Shown here: positions 1 through 9,392 of the stretch, one piece after another
Layout of the letters: each line of letters begins with the position of its first letter
Numbering within the stretch: the first letter of the stretch is position 1
Assembly (NCBI GenBank): GCA_001247695.2
Contig: LGRX02034891.1
Span: 1-31,455, forward strand
Direction of reading: 5' to 3'
Origin: Cymbomonas tetramitiformis
Taxonomy: Eukaryota; Chlorophyta; Pyramimonadophyceae; Pyramimonadales; Pyramimonadaceae
Length of the DNA: 31,455 nt
Notes under the pieces: generated by a model
The model's database searches: none
Seen by the model: the letters and a program-made list of their open reading frames with translations, nothing else
Told to the model about the DNA's origin: nothing
Program-made: the position numbers and the translations under genes

Positions 1-289
1 GGGGGGGGCTCGTAGAGGAGGTGGGCGAGATTTTTCAAAAAAAAGCTCGTCTTATTGTTATAAGTAAAATAGAAATTATAATCCGTCACAGTAGTGTGCT
101 TCGTACTTGCTAGCTATTGCAAGGAAACTCCACGACAACTGCATCAATGTCGGAGTGAATGCGCATCAAAGCCCGGTAGAGGCTATAAATTGACTTCTGA
201 ACTGGTCTGACAAGTTTTGGCGTAACATCGATTTTCCTACGAATCCTGCGATATCTCGTGCGAATAAACACTGAGGCAGCGACTACGCC

Positions 290-1100
290 AGGCGTGCACG
301 ATTGTCAAAACTGACCACGACGTCAGGCTCGGACTAGCTTTTGACAATCGTATACGATTGTCAAAGCTTGCGACTACGAAAGGGGGCCGGACCTAGCGCC
401 CAAGCTTCACAATCGTATACGATTGTCACGCGTGAGTCAGGGGGCCGGACCTAGCGCCCAAGCTTCACAATCGTATACGATTGTCACGCGTGAGTCAGGG
501 GACCGGTCAAAGCTTGCGACTACGGCAGGCTCGGACTCAGCTTTGACAATCGTATACGATTGTCAAAGCTTGCGACTACGGCAGGCTCGGACTCAGCTTT
601 GACAATCGTATACGATTGTCAAAGCTTGCGACTACGGCAGGCTCGGACTCAGCTGTGACAATCGTAGACGATTGTCAAAGCTTGCGACTACGGCAGGCTC
701 GGACTCAGCTGTGACAATCGTATACGATTGTCAAAGCTTGCGACTACGGCAGGCTCGGACGCAGCTTTGACAATCGTATACGATTGTCAAAGCTTGCGAC
801 TACGGCAGGCTCGGACTCCGAAGCTTTGACAATCGTATACGATTGCCAAAGCTGGCGACGTTTTTTTAAGTCTAATTCTTGAGTCTGTAAAAAAAGCTGG
901 GTTTGACAATCGAATACGATTGTCAAAGCTGGCGACGTTTTTTTAAGTCTAATTCTTGAGTCTGTACAGAAAAGCTGGGTTTGACAATCGTATACGATTG
1001 TCAAAGCTGGCGACGTTTTTTTATTTTTAATTCTTGTCTGTATAAAAGTTGGGTTTGACAATCGTACACGATTGTCAAAGCTGGCGACCTTTTTTTTTTT
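290..1100. repeat. Tandem satellite with 30-bp perfect palindrome
   Basis: About twelve tandem copies of a ~55-80-bp unit fill this stretch. Each unit centres on the self-complementary core ACAATCGTATACGATTGT. In the best copies the symmetry extends by six bases each side (GCTTTG on the left, CAAAGC on the right), giving a perfect 30-bp palindrome. The first spacer type carries GCGACTACGGCAGGCTCGG. From about 850 a second spacer type has a T-run and a TCTAATTCTTGAGTCTG motif. Two variant copies near 400-490 keep the core but have AGCTTCA / TCACGCG flanks. Some copies have single changes at the centre (TAGA, TACA). Short open frames here are shadows of the repeat, not genes. Confidence 0.93.
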
Positions 1101-1194
1101 GGGTGTCTAATTCTTTCAGAGTCTGTAGAAAAGCTGGTTTTGACAATTGGTTGCGAATTTCAAAGTTGACTAAACTTCACTATATTATGTGCGG

Positions 1195-1960
1195 AATGCA
1201 ATCTTCATGCATACATTCTTCGAAAAATTTAGCACGGTTTTGCCCCATTCTATTTATTTTTTAGGTTATTCATGCATACATTCTTCGAAAAATTTAGCAC
1301 CGGTTTGCCCCATTCTTTTTTATTTTTTAGGTTATTTATGCATACATTCTTCGAAAAATTTAGCACCGGTTTGCCCCATTCATTTTATTTTTTTAGGTTA
1401 TTCATACATACATTCTTCGAAAAATTTAGCACCGGTTTGCCCCATTCATTTTATTTTTTGGTAATTCATGCATACATTCTTCAGAAAAATTGACACCGGT
1501 TTGCCCCTTTCTTTTTAATTTTTAGTTATTTATGCATACATTCTTCGAAATATTTAGCACCAGTTTTGCCCATTCATTTTGTTTTTAGGTTATTCATGCA
1601 TACATTCTTCAGAAAATTTAGCACCGGTTTGCCCGGCATTCATTTGTTTTTGGGTTATTCTTTGCCAAACATTCTTCGAAAATTAGCACCGGTTTGCCCC
1701 ATTCATTTTGTTTTGGGTTATTCATGCATACATTCTTCGAAAAATTTAGCACCGGTTTGCCCCATTCATTTTGTTTTTAGGTTATTCATGCATACATTCT
1801 TCGAAAAATTTAGCACCGGTTTGCCCGGCATTCATTTGTTTTTGGGTTATTCTTTGCAAACATTCTTCGAAAAATTTAGCACCAGTTTGCCCCATTCATT
1901 TTGTTTTTTGGGTTATTCATCATACATTCTTCGAAAACTTTAGCACCGTTTGGGGGGGGG
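1195..1960. repeat. Tandem array of ~60-67-bp units
   Basis: About twelve head-to-tail copies share CATACATTCTTCGAAAAAT, TTAGCACCGGTTTGCCCC and a T-rich spacer. Spacing between CATTCTTCG motifs is about 60-67 bases. Two copies share a CCCGGCATTCATTTG variant about 195 bases apart, which suggests a higher-order block was duplicated. Open frames across the array are by-products of the repetition. Confidence 0.92.
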
Positions 1961-2044
1961 GCGTTTCATGGTTGCAGGCTTTTTTGGGGTCTAACGTCTA
2001 AGTCTTTCAGAGTCTGCGGAAAAGCTGGTTTTGACAATCAGATT

Positions 2045-2425
2045 GATATCCAGATTTTTTACATCTGTCATTTTGCTCTACGTTAGATTTCCAATTTTCA
2101 AATTTTGCTAGTTTTGCTCTATATATGCTAAATTTCAGATTTCCTTTTTTGGAATGCTTGATTTCAGAGTTTTTACATCTGTCATTTCGCTCTATGTTAG
2201 ATTTCCTTTTTTCAAATTTTGCTCTACGCTAGATTTCAGATTACATTTTTTGGAATGCTTGATTTCAGATTTTTCACATCTGTCATTTTGCTCTACGTTA
2301 GATTTCCTTTTTCCAAATTTTGCTAATTTTGCTCTACGCTAGATTTCAGATTTCATTTTTTGGAATGCTTGATTTCAGATCTTTTACATCTGTCATTTTG
2401 CTGTACGTTAGATTTCAAAACCGGT
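2045..2425. repeat. T-rich tandem array, higher-order ~105-115-bp unit
   Basis: Four copies of ACATCTGTCATTT recur at about 2060, 2175, 2276 and 2389, each followed by GCTCTACGTTAGATTTCC-like sequence and separated by TTTGGAATGCTTGATTTCAG. No coding potential is seen. Confidence 0.85.
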
Positions 2426-2985
2426 TCGGACCCCCCCACCCCCCCACCACCCCATATTATTGTTGTGGGGTTCGGTGTAAATTTTTTACTAACAACAAAA
2501 CAATTACAAATAAATTCGTTTGGGAAACAGTTTTGACAATCGTACACGATTGTCGGACCTGTGTATCGCGTGTTCGTTAATAATTTCTATATAGCCCGTA
2601 TAGACCGGACTAGGAAAGAATGGGAAATGATCCTCCTAAAGGCCTCAAGCGATTTAAATATTGCCAAGGAGGGCATGGGCGGATGCAAAAAATCACAGGG
2701 TTACTGCCTGACTCACGTTTGACAATCGTATACGATTGTCAAGCTCTGTCGTTGGGTTCGTCTCTCTGACGCACGTTTGACACTCGCATACGACTGGGTT
2801 ATACCCCCTGAGTCCCTGGTTGGGGGGGAGGGGGGAGTCAGTGTATATTCCTTAAGTATGAAGAAAAAATTTAAATTTTCTTAAGTATGTGAAAACGCAG
2901 GCGTCGACGCGGGCCGACGCGTTACCCTCCTTAAGTATGGGCTTAAGTATGGGAGCCCTAATTTGCGAAATCTTAGAATGTTAAG
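2426..2985. other. Non-coding interval with two stray palindrome copies
   Basis: This interval holds two isolated copies of the palindromic core of the first array, at 2535-2554 (centre changed to TACA) and 2721-2740 (perfect core). They sit outside the tandem block. C- and G-homopolymer runs lie near 2430 and 2823. No gene is supported. Confidence 0.7.
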
Positions 2986-2989
2986 AATG

Positions 2990-3440
2990 TTTGGTCCACT
3001 GTCCGTCCGTCCGTCCGTCCGTCCACCAATGGCCGCCTCGCTGGAAGAACAGGAACTGGTCCACGATGATGCGTGTATGTCCAACACCTTGAAGTCCGCG
3101 GTGATACCACCAAACCACTGCACTGCCTGCAAGCGAGATACACGCCCGCAGGACACCTGGCCTCAAGTGGACTGCCTGTGCAGGCAGCCCACGGTCACAG
3201 CGTTGGTTGTGCATCAGGGCCACCCGCCCGCTGTGCCCGGGGAGCCCTGATGAAAATACGCTTGTTGTCGCTGCGCCTCACGTCGATCGTCTGTGTGGCG
3301 CTCAAACGCCTCCGTCACCTCGCTGCATACCGAAACCGCCGGAGAAGGAGGACGCCGCGAGTCGTGGTTGGCCGGCATCCTGGACGCCCTCGGCGCGTGG
3401 ACGACATGGGTATTGGACGGACGGACGGACCAAATTTTGG
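2990..3440. repeat. Imperfect inverted repeat with (TCCG)n arms
   Basis: TTTGGTCCACTGTCCGTCCG and further TCCG units at about 2990-3030 are matched in reverse complement by GGACGGACGGACGGACCAAA at about 3414-3435. The arms enclose ~380 bases. This may be the ends of a small non-autonomous element, or two independent microsatellites of opposite orientation. The arms overlap the possible 5' end of the plus-strand gene. Confidence 0.45.
3029..3250 (+). CDS. Possible first exon of the plus-strand gene
   Basis: An open frame starts at an ATG at 3029, just inside the TCCG repeat, and runs 73 codons to a TGA at 3248. The peptide is hydrophilic and contains a C-T-A-C and a C-L-C pair, which could bind metal. 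The following coding-like stretch (3254-3481) is in the same frame but is separated by two adjacent stop codons. The two pieces are therefore either joined by an unrecognised intron or the locus is broken. The opposite strand also has open frames here, so strand and reality are uncertain. Confidence 0.3.
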   Translation: MAASLEEQELVHDDACMSNTLKSAVIPPNHCTACKRDTRPQDTWPQVDCLCRQPTVTALVVHQGHPPAVPGEP

Positions 3441-3481
3441 ACCGATATCTTTCCCCAGACGAGGAATACCTTGGGAATAAG
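3254..3481 (+). CDS. Exon upstream of the zinc-finger exon
   Basis: This stretch is open in the frame that ends L-S-P-D-E-E-Y-L-G-N-K and stops exactly at a splice donor (AATAAG|GTAAAC). The next acceptor (GATCCAG|GTTCTT at 3590/3591) continues in phase 0, so the end of the exon is well supported. The start is not: upstream in the same frame there are two stops at 3248-3253. The adjacent frame also reads plausibly between about 3245 and 3365, which suggests a possible frameshift. No domain is recognised. Confidence 0.4.
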
Positions 3482-3590
3482 GTAAACCACTACTTTCATT
3501 CTTGGTTTGCTTTACATTCCAGACATATTCTCAAGTTTCCACATTATTGTTGTGGCGTTCGTTTTCTAATATTTTTTTTCCGTGATCCAG

Positions 3591-3940
3591 GTTCTTGGTC
3601 CCATGTGCCCGAAGTGCCAAGTAGCTACTAAGGCTGTTTCTTGCTCAGCACGCTGCATCCTTGCACGTGTGACCTCGAATAAATTTTCTGGGACACTACT
3701 ATTCTTTGAGCACAAGGGTGTGCACACTTGTACACCCGCGAACAAGAAAGGCAAGGCGATTCTTTCGACGGAAACGCAAGAGGCAATTGCCAAAGCCGTA
3801 CCAGCTTTTGGCCACGCTTCCACGGAGAAACTGAAACATGCGGCGACAATGCATGCGTTTCAGAAGATGCTCTCTTCCGATGAAGTCGGACTGGAATATG
3901 TGTTCAACGCCGCTCTTGAGCTACAAGCCAAAATAAACTG
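3591..3940 (+). CDS. Exon with C2HC zinc-finger-like motif
   Basis: The exon starts in phase 0 after CCAG. It encodes C-P-K-C, then a C-x4-C pair, then L-L-F-F-E-H-K-G-V-H-T-C. Paired cysteines followed by an aromatic strand and a terminal H-x-C resemble FLYWCH or WRKY-GCM1 fingers, which sit at the N-terminus of many Mutator-like transposases. A charged helical region follows. The exon end is unclear: a TG|GTTCTT donor at 3940/3941 breaks the frame of the next exon. A phase-0 end slightly earlier (about 3930, using a GC donor, or about 3900) would keep it. The finger call is by eye and not confirmed. Confidence 0.5.
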
Positions 3941-4238
3941 GTTCTTTCCTTTTTGTTTTGCTTTGCATTTTATCCGTTTCTTAAGGTTTTCACATTAATG
4001 AGGAAATCGGTTCTTTTCTATAGGCTTGCTTTGCATTTTATCCGTTTCTTGACTTTTTAACATTAATGAGGAAACTGGTTCTTTTCTATTGGATTGCTTT
4101 GCATTTTACCCGTTTCTTTACTTTTTAACATTAATGAGGAAACTGGTTATTTTGTTTTGTTTCGCTTTGCATTTTACCTGTTCCTTTACTTTTTAACATT
4201 AATGAGGAAACTGGTTATTTTCTTTTGTTTTGCATTAG
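3941..4238 (+). repeat. Intron made of ~65-70-bp tandem repeats
   Basis: This intron is almost entirely four or five direct copies of a ~65-70-bp T-rich unit. The unit contains AAACTGGTT, GCTTTGCATTTTA, CGTTTCTT and TTTTTAACATTAATGAGG. It ends in a good acceptor (TTTTGCATTAG|GTGCAAG). Pyrimidine-rich, acceptor-like stretches recur in every copy. Confidence 0.8.
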
Positions 4239-4403
4239 GTGCAAGACAACCGGGCGGTGAATGCGGCTGTGCTGAAGGCAAAACGTGCACTTGGCGACCA
4301 TAAAATCAACAAGAGCGCGGAAAAGGAATGTGAAGAGCTTGATCGCATTCTCAAGTCGAAGGGATTCCGCTTGTTCCACTTTGATCGCGAACCAAGTAGT
4401 GAG
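4239..4403 (+). CDS. Charged helical exon of the plus-strand gene
   Basis: The exon is bounded by CATTAG|GTGCAAG and GTGAG|GTTTGA. It is 55 codons, phase 0 at both ends, and rich in Lys, Glu and Ala (A-V-L-K-A-K-R-A-L-G then K-E-C-E-E-L-D-R-I-L-K). That predicts a helical linker. It ends in F-R-L-F-H-F-D-R-E-P. No family is recognised. Confidence 0.5.
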
Positions 4404-4452
4404 GTTTGAGTTGTGAGTTATTTAATCGTATGCTAATGTTATTGTGTGACAG

Positions 4453-5719
4453 GTGTGTGCTGTATTTCCTTCCTTGGGCATCGTGAAGCTGGCAACTTTC
4501 CCGTTGCCCCGAGGCGAGCGAGGCGAAGACGAAACAAAAATGTGGGAAGGCATTGACTACACTTTGACCTTAAAGTGCAAGGAAGATGCGAATGGCGAGA
4601 TCTATAGCAAGGAGCTAAGATTTGCTAAGGAATTTCCGAAAGGAAAACCAAGCCTTCGTGCCAGACGGTACGTGCGGGACAGTGGTGGAGCTGGCTGGGC
4701 AGGACTCCGATTACACTACAACACGCATCTTCCACTGGACCAACGCAGGAAGATCCGCGTGACCAACGAGGAGGGCGAGTGCATCGAAGAGGACTGCGAC
4801 TTGCACGTGGTGAAGGCAGTGGGTAATCATTGCAATTTGCAAATGGCTGGAGGACGACTTCGAGGAGGACGAGTGCAATCGATTGGCCAACAATTGGCTT
4901 GAAGCCCTTTCACCCTTGACGATCATGGAAAGTCGGAAGTCTTTGTTCATTTTCATCGAGCAGCAACCCAGGAAGGACGTGGAGTACAACCTGATGCAGC
5001 TTGTATCATTCTACGAGCGAGAGGCAATGCGTTGCTTGCATTTCTTCTCTGACAAGGGTGCCAACTTGACGGAGCCTTTGATCGGACGCGAGAAGAAAGT
5101 GTTCGGTGGAATCGTCACGATGACGGAGTGCTTCCATGTGACGGCGGTCAGTTTCATCCAGCAGTCGTACACGTTGCAATTCATCTTGGCAGAGGGACAT
5201 GAACAACGAGAGCATGGCCGCACTGGAACTCTTTACCAAGAGAGACGCGAACTGGAGCAGGCTTCACGTCGAGGTCGTCACTTCGCACGTGACACGCTGA
5301 ACGAGTTACAGGAGGCGTACCTGAAAACAACCCCTTGCCATCTGGATTCCCGCAACCATCGCCCGGACACGCAACGCCACTTCCCAAAGAAAAGGCGCGT
5401 GGATGTCGACTTGACTGACGCGGCACCCGCGATCATCGCGGCCAGGCGAAACGAAGACGGCTCAGCTTGGGAATGGTTGGTGGACTCGGACCGGAACAGT
5501 ACCGCGGCGGACAAGGACTGGTTCACATCGGCGCGTGTGAAGAAGGAGCTTGTTGTCGAGTTCCTCGTCGAGGTGCACTACCATTCTACGGAGCGACTTG
5601 GCGCGAGGTTGAGTGTTGGGACTCAACTGGAGGTCATGTACCAACTGACCACACCGCCCTGGCATGCCAAGATGCTGGCTAGCTTGTTTCTCGGGGAGAC
5701 AAAGTGCACCGTGTTACAG
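4453..5719 (+). pseudogene. Large central exon with an apparent frameshift
   Basis: The exon starts in phase 0 after GTGACAG and ends in phase 0 at TTACAG|GTGAAT. From 4453 to about 4830 one frame is coding-like (E-E-D-C-D-L-H-V-V-K-A-V-G). That frame stops at 4902. From 4812 the +1 frame takes over with C-K-W-L-E-D-D-F-E-E-D-E-C and runs to the donor. No intron of reasonable size joins them, so about one base appears lost or gained near 4812-4860, either a true lesion or an assembly error. If the gene is transposon-derived, the catalytic core should lie here. I could not identify a D-D-E triad, so function is unassigned. Confidence 0.5.
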
Positions 5720-5800
5720 GTGAATCACGGTTTGAAAAAATGTCACTCTTTGCATTTCGAACGTGTTCTCCCATTTTCATATTAAAGTAATATTTTGCAG

Positions 5801-6574
5801 GTGGGCGCCCCGACTCCGAGGCTCTCAAGGCGAAATGTTGTCAACGGCATTCTGGATCGCAGTTTCACCGTGGCCGTTGATGGGAAGAAAGAAGTTGCAC
5901 ATCAAGTTGTGTTCGGCTACATCGACGCGTCCACTGAGGTATTCTTCGGAGAACGTAACGAGCAACAAGTGACAAGACACCGCATCCCTTGTAGCTGCAA
6001 GACTTGGCAAACGTTGATGACAAGACGTGGCCGAGGAACCGCTGTTCATTGGTCCGTGCACATGTGTTGCGTGTTGAAGGAAGCCAAGTTCACACCTGGA
6101 AACTGGGTTTACCTCCAGTCGGGTTTCACCGTGAACGAAGTCCAGTACCTTTTGAAGGAAATGGCGGCGGTCCAGATTACCCCGACACCCACGGTGCAGG
6201 CACACGGCAACAGACTGAAACAAGGTCAGTGGATGGTCCTTCCTGGTTCTGGACGCCAGGCTACCTGTGCGGCAAAGTTTTGTCAACAAGGATGTGCCAC
6301 TCAAAAAACTTTGACGCGGGAGACCGGGAAGCAAATGGAGCAGCCTGTTTTGGGGGCACGTGCGCCACGCGTTGCGGTAATGGGCAAACGCCTTGTGAAT
6401 GAAGTTTGGGTTGAGACAAAGTTCCAATTCTGCTTGAAGTTTGCTTGCTGCACTCGCGTGCCAGCGAAATTCATGAAGATCGCGGGCAAGCCTACCGACC
6501 TTCCCCTGCATCCGGACGTGACCCTGACGAATGAAGAGAAGATCCTCTCGGGCGCATTGACTTTCCGAGAATGA
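5801..6574 (+). CDS. Terminal exon with SWIM-like C-x-C...H-x-C motif
   Basis: The exon starts after a strong acceptor (ATATTTTGCAG|GTGGGC), phase 0, and runs 257 codons to a TGA at 6572. It contains I-P-C-S-C-K-T-W and, 20 residues after C-S-C, H-M-C. This matches the SWIM zinc-finger spacing C-x-C-x(n)-H-x-C found at the C-terminus of Mutator-like transposases and some plant transcription factors. More cysteine clusters follow (K-F-C-Q-Q-G-C, F-A-C-C). With the N-terminal finger, this suggests a MULE-like transposase or a domesticated derivative, but the catalytic domain was not seen. The open frame on the opposite strand is treated as its shadow. Confidence 0.5.
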   Translation: MGAPTPRLSRRNVVNGILDRSFTVAVDGKKEVAHQVVFGYIDASTEVFFGERNEQQVTRHRIPCSCKTWQTLMTRRGRGTAVHWSVHMCCVLKEAKFTPGNWVYLQSGFTVNEVQYLLKEMAAVQITPTPTVQAHGNRLKQGQWMVLPGSGRQATCAAKFCQQGCATQKTLTRETGKQMEQPVLGARAPRVAVMGKRLVNEVWVETKFQFCLKFACCTRVPAKFMKIAGKPTDLPLHPDVTLTNEEKILSGALTFRE

Positions 6575-7276
6575 TGAAGCAGACCGCATGTCAACGAGTT
6601 AGTACGCACAGATAGCTCACAGGTTAGGTTCATGGTTAAGGTGGGAACGTGTAAGCGGGAAGGTCCCAAAGGATGAAGAGCTAGGTTTCTAGTTTTTGCC
6701 GCGGCATTACTAGTTGCTTCCATGAAATGGGCCAGCCGAGTGTGTTGAAACACCGTTAACTATGAGGGTATTGGATAAATTTTTGAAATAAAAATTCTTG
6801 ATATTTACCACTTTAGTGAAATCCTCCCTAAAAATAAAATTGTGATTACGAACCCGGCTTTGGCTTGCAAAAGTCTCCCAAAGTACCCCACCAATACGAG
6901 TAACATTTTGCAAAATTGCTTCGCGAAGTGGCCAAAAACTCATATTCAACCCTCAGAACCTCGTCAGATGTGTAAAATGTCCCCGTTGCTAGCGTAAATG
7001 TTTTATTATTATTATTTAAATAATACACAAGTCTTGGGGATTATAAGCCCCACACCCCGGAAAGGGCGGCTCCTTTTATATTTCTTTTCTGGATACAGCC
7101 CGTAACTTACCGACTTTTGCCAAACACTATCATGATCGCAACATTTTTTTCGTTACTAGAGCTTAACTTATGTCCGGAGCAATGAGTCGTGTAGACGAAT
7201 TCATATGCAGTCTGCAGCGTCTGGTGAGCTTACTTCCCACCAAATCGGTATTCGTAACCTGTAATCGGTTTCGTTA
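6575..7276. other. Non-coding interval between convergent genes
   Basis: This is AT-richer sequence with no credible exon. It separates the end of the plus-strand gene from the end of the minus-strand gene at 7277. An ATTATTATTATTTAAATAAT stretch near 7001-7022 is the only notable simple sequence. Confidence 0.6.
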
Positions 7277-7870
7277 TTGATTGAACTGATTGAATCCTTG
7301 GAGCCTTAGTTTGGATTTGCCAGGCATGGAAAGAGGCGGCAGGAGTCTGCCCCTAGACGTCGAACGCTGAAATTGGCTGAGGAAACCGCCAACTAGCATG
7401 TCAGAGTATTTTTCACCACCCGCGTTCACCTCATCATCCACTGTGATGCCAGACAACCCGAGCGCTGCCGCTGCGTTACTGCGTACTGCGTGATTGTTGC
7501 GCCATCCGGAAGATGCCTGGCTGACCATGAGGTGGTTCAACTCCTTTGTAGGGGGCGGTGCACTCTCTGCCCACGCTGTAATCGCTGTCTTGACGAAAAT
7601 ACTCCGATCTTGGAGGTTCTGCACCTCCCGAGGGTGCAGACGGATCGATTTAAGTTCCACCACCTCGATTTCCGCAGCCTTGGGCATCGCGGCTTCGAGT
7701 CGCGGATCCTTCAATAACTCTGCGACGCGCTGGTTGCATTTCCCAAGGGCTCTGCATAGTTTACGGTGTGCCTCACTCACATCCCGCAGGTGATGTTGCT
7801 TCCACGGTCCCAGCTTTCGTGGAACCTCCGGCATCAGCGCCTCTGCAGTCCCGTCCCACCCCTCCCCACA
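7277..7870 (-). CDS. Terminal exon of an unrecognised minus-strand gene
   Basis: The minus-strand frame is open for about 195 codons and ends at a stop near 7274-7276. It has coding character: charged amphipathic helices (S-E-A-H-R-K-L-C-R-A-L-G-K-C), E-I-E-V-V-E-L-K-S-I-R-L, and a Ser/Gly-rich tail ending F-N-Q-F-N-Q. The 5' boundary is not resolved; an acceptor such as GACTGCAG near 7850 is one choice. No domain is recognised. It probably joins the open stretches at about 7995-8240 and 8750-9056. Confidence 0.5.
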
Positions 7871-7994
7871 GTGCAGCACTCAAGACCTTGCTTCACGATT
7901 AAAGCACAGCTAGGTCAGACATCGCTGGGGGCAGGCAACGCGCTGCAGCCGTCCGATGCGTGATGCTCGCGATGCTCAGAGCAAGACACACCCC

Positions 7995-8240
7995 ATTCGC
8001 GATGGTGGAAGTGGCGGTACGAAGGAGGTCACCTTGCAGCTTGCTGGCTTTAGTGTTTTCTGGGATACGGCAAGAAGCGAGGAAACTCCAGCGGAGTTTC
8101 ATAGTCTGGATGGCATCTTCGATGCTGACACTTTCCTCCTTGTCCACCGATTGCTTGACTTTCTTAAAAGCGTTTGCGGCAGCTGCGGCGGTCGGCCCTA
8201 AGTCATGTTCAGGTTTCACGATGGGATTGGTGTTCAGCAG
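7995..8240 (-). CDS. Internal exon of the same unrecognised gene
   Basis: The minus-strand frame encodes a helical segment (A-F-K-K-V-K-Q-S-V-D-K-E-E-S, then I-E-D-A-I-Q-T-M-K-L-R-W) followed by S-K-L-Q-G-D-L-L-R-T-A-T-S-T-I-A-N-G. The frame can end at a phase-0 donor (AATGGG|GTGTGT) near 7995. The upstream limit is uncertain; an imperfect 20-base duplication (GCACCCAGG-TCCCCAATTC, about 8264-8303) lies in the presumed intron. No family is recognised. Confidence 0.42.
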
Positions 8241-8749
8241 TGCAGTCACTGCTCCCTGCGACCCGCACCCAGGCTCCCCAATTCGCACCCAGGTTCCCCA
8301 ATTCCTGCAGCAAGAAACCCTTAGAGGGTTTTTATGGCGTCGCCACTTCCCCGGGGACCCCCGGAGACCCACCACATTGAAAAAATGCCCCTCAGAGCGA
8401 TAGCGCCACAGTTGTGGCGAGCAATGCTCAATTCTACATAGTCTCTGGCATCCCGCTTTACCTCACCCGTTTGTGATCACAAAATTTCCTCTCCGGAGCG
8501 CTGCGTGCAGTAGATAAAGTGCGGTCACGAGGTGCGCCTGTTTTTGGAAGCTCATCTCAAGCATCTCTAGCATCTCGAGCAACTCGAGGCGGACACTAAT
8601 CACTTTTACAATCGCCGCGTACCTATACCTCCGGGCTGCCTACACCGTCTGTTCAGCTGCAATGTGGGCGGTGGCAGCTTTGGTAATCAAACACAAATGG
8701 TGAGGGAGCGGAAGGTGAGCTGACGGCGCAGCAGAGCGGACCTTGGTCA

Positions 8750-9056
8750 CTTTGTCCACGAGGTCCATCTTGTCGGCAACGCGTTGCCACGCACGCGCAC
8801 TACGCGAGTGTACCAGCTCCTTTAGATCCTCGGGGCTTGTCAAAGCATGCATGTTGGGCTTCTTCTTTCCAAAGTTTTGAGCCGCCTCACGAAGAATGTT
8901 GTCGTGGATGGCGCCCATGTTTAGAACCTGGCGTTTGGATATGCTTCGCCAAGACTGATTCATCTTCATCTCCAGCACCGCGGTCAAAAGTTGGTACGTC
9001 TTCCTTTTCTGCGGCCACTGACGCCGCATCTTGCGCTGTCCGCTCGCCACCCCCAT
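8750..9056 (-). CDS. Likely first exon of the same unrecognised gene
   Basis: A frame starts at an ATG at 9054-9056 and encodes a basic N-terminus (K-M-R-R-Q-W-P-Q-K-R-K) then helical segments (L-L-T-A-V-L-E-M-K-M-N-Q-S-W; S-P-E-D-L-K-E-L-V-H-S-R). It can end at a donor (ACCAAG|GTCCGC) near 8743. The start lies only ~127 bases downstream of the stop codon of the large channel gene on the same strand, so the upstream 3' end and this promoter must nearly overlap. Function unknown. Confidence 0.45.
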
Positions 9057-9182
9057 GGCCCCTTCACTGCTTCTGCCCGTGAGCCGAGAGCCGCGGCATT
9101 GGTTCGGGTGATGCGATTATGGAAATGAGTACGAGGCAACTGGTTGAGCGTTCACGCTGGGAGGAAGAAGCGTTTATAGACA

Positions 9183-9392
9183 TCAGGGGGCAGAGCAGAC
9201 AGGCACCTTGCAGACTGCTTCGATCTCATTGAGCGTCTCATAGAAGAAGGAGTTGCAGCCCTCTTGCATATGCATCACCTTCTGACGGCCCTCGTCAATG
9301 ATGGCAAGCAAGAAATTGGTCAAGATCAAGAACGAGAACAGCGGGAAGCCAACGTATAACATGTAGCATGATGCCTTCACCAGTCCGCCCAC
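9183..9392 (-). CDS. Exon 29: S6 and short C-terminal tail
   Basis: Acceptor GCAACAG|GTGGGC, phase 0, 69 codons and a TGA at 9183-9185. F-P-L-F-S-F-L-I-L-T-N-F-L-L-A-I-I-D-E-G is S6, matching the PKD2 pattern F-F-I-L-L-N-M-F-L-A-I-I. Only ~40 residues follow, so the EF-hand and coiled coil of animal PKD2 are absent. Confidence 0.92.
   Translation of the reverse strand: MGGLVKASCYMLYVGFPLFSFLILTNFLLAIIDEGRQKVMHMQEGCNSFFYETLNEIEAVCKVPVCSAP

Noticed and set aside
290..1100. CRISPR-like array of palindromic repeats with spacers
   Set aside because: The intervals between palindromes are the same repeated sequence, not unique spacers; no cas genes exist and the setting is eukaryotic.
5825..6589. 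254-codon minus-strand open frame
   Set aside because: The plus-strand frame has a strong acceptor, correct phase with upstream exons and a SWIM-like motif; the antisense frame lacks any recognisable feature.
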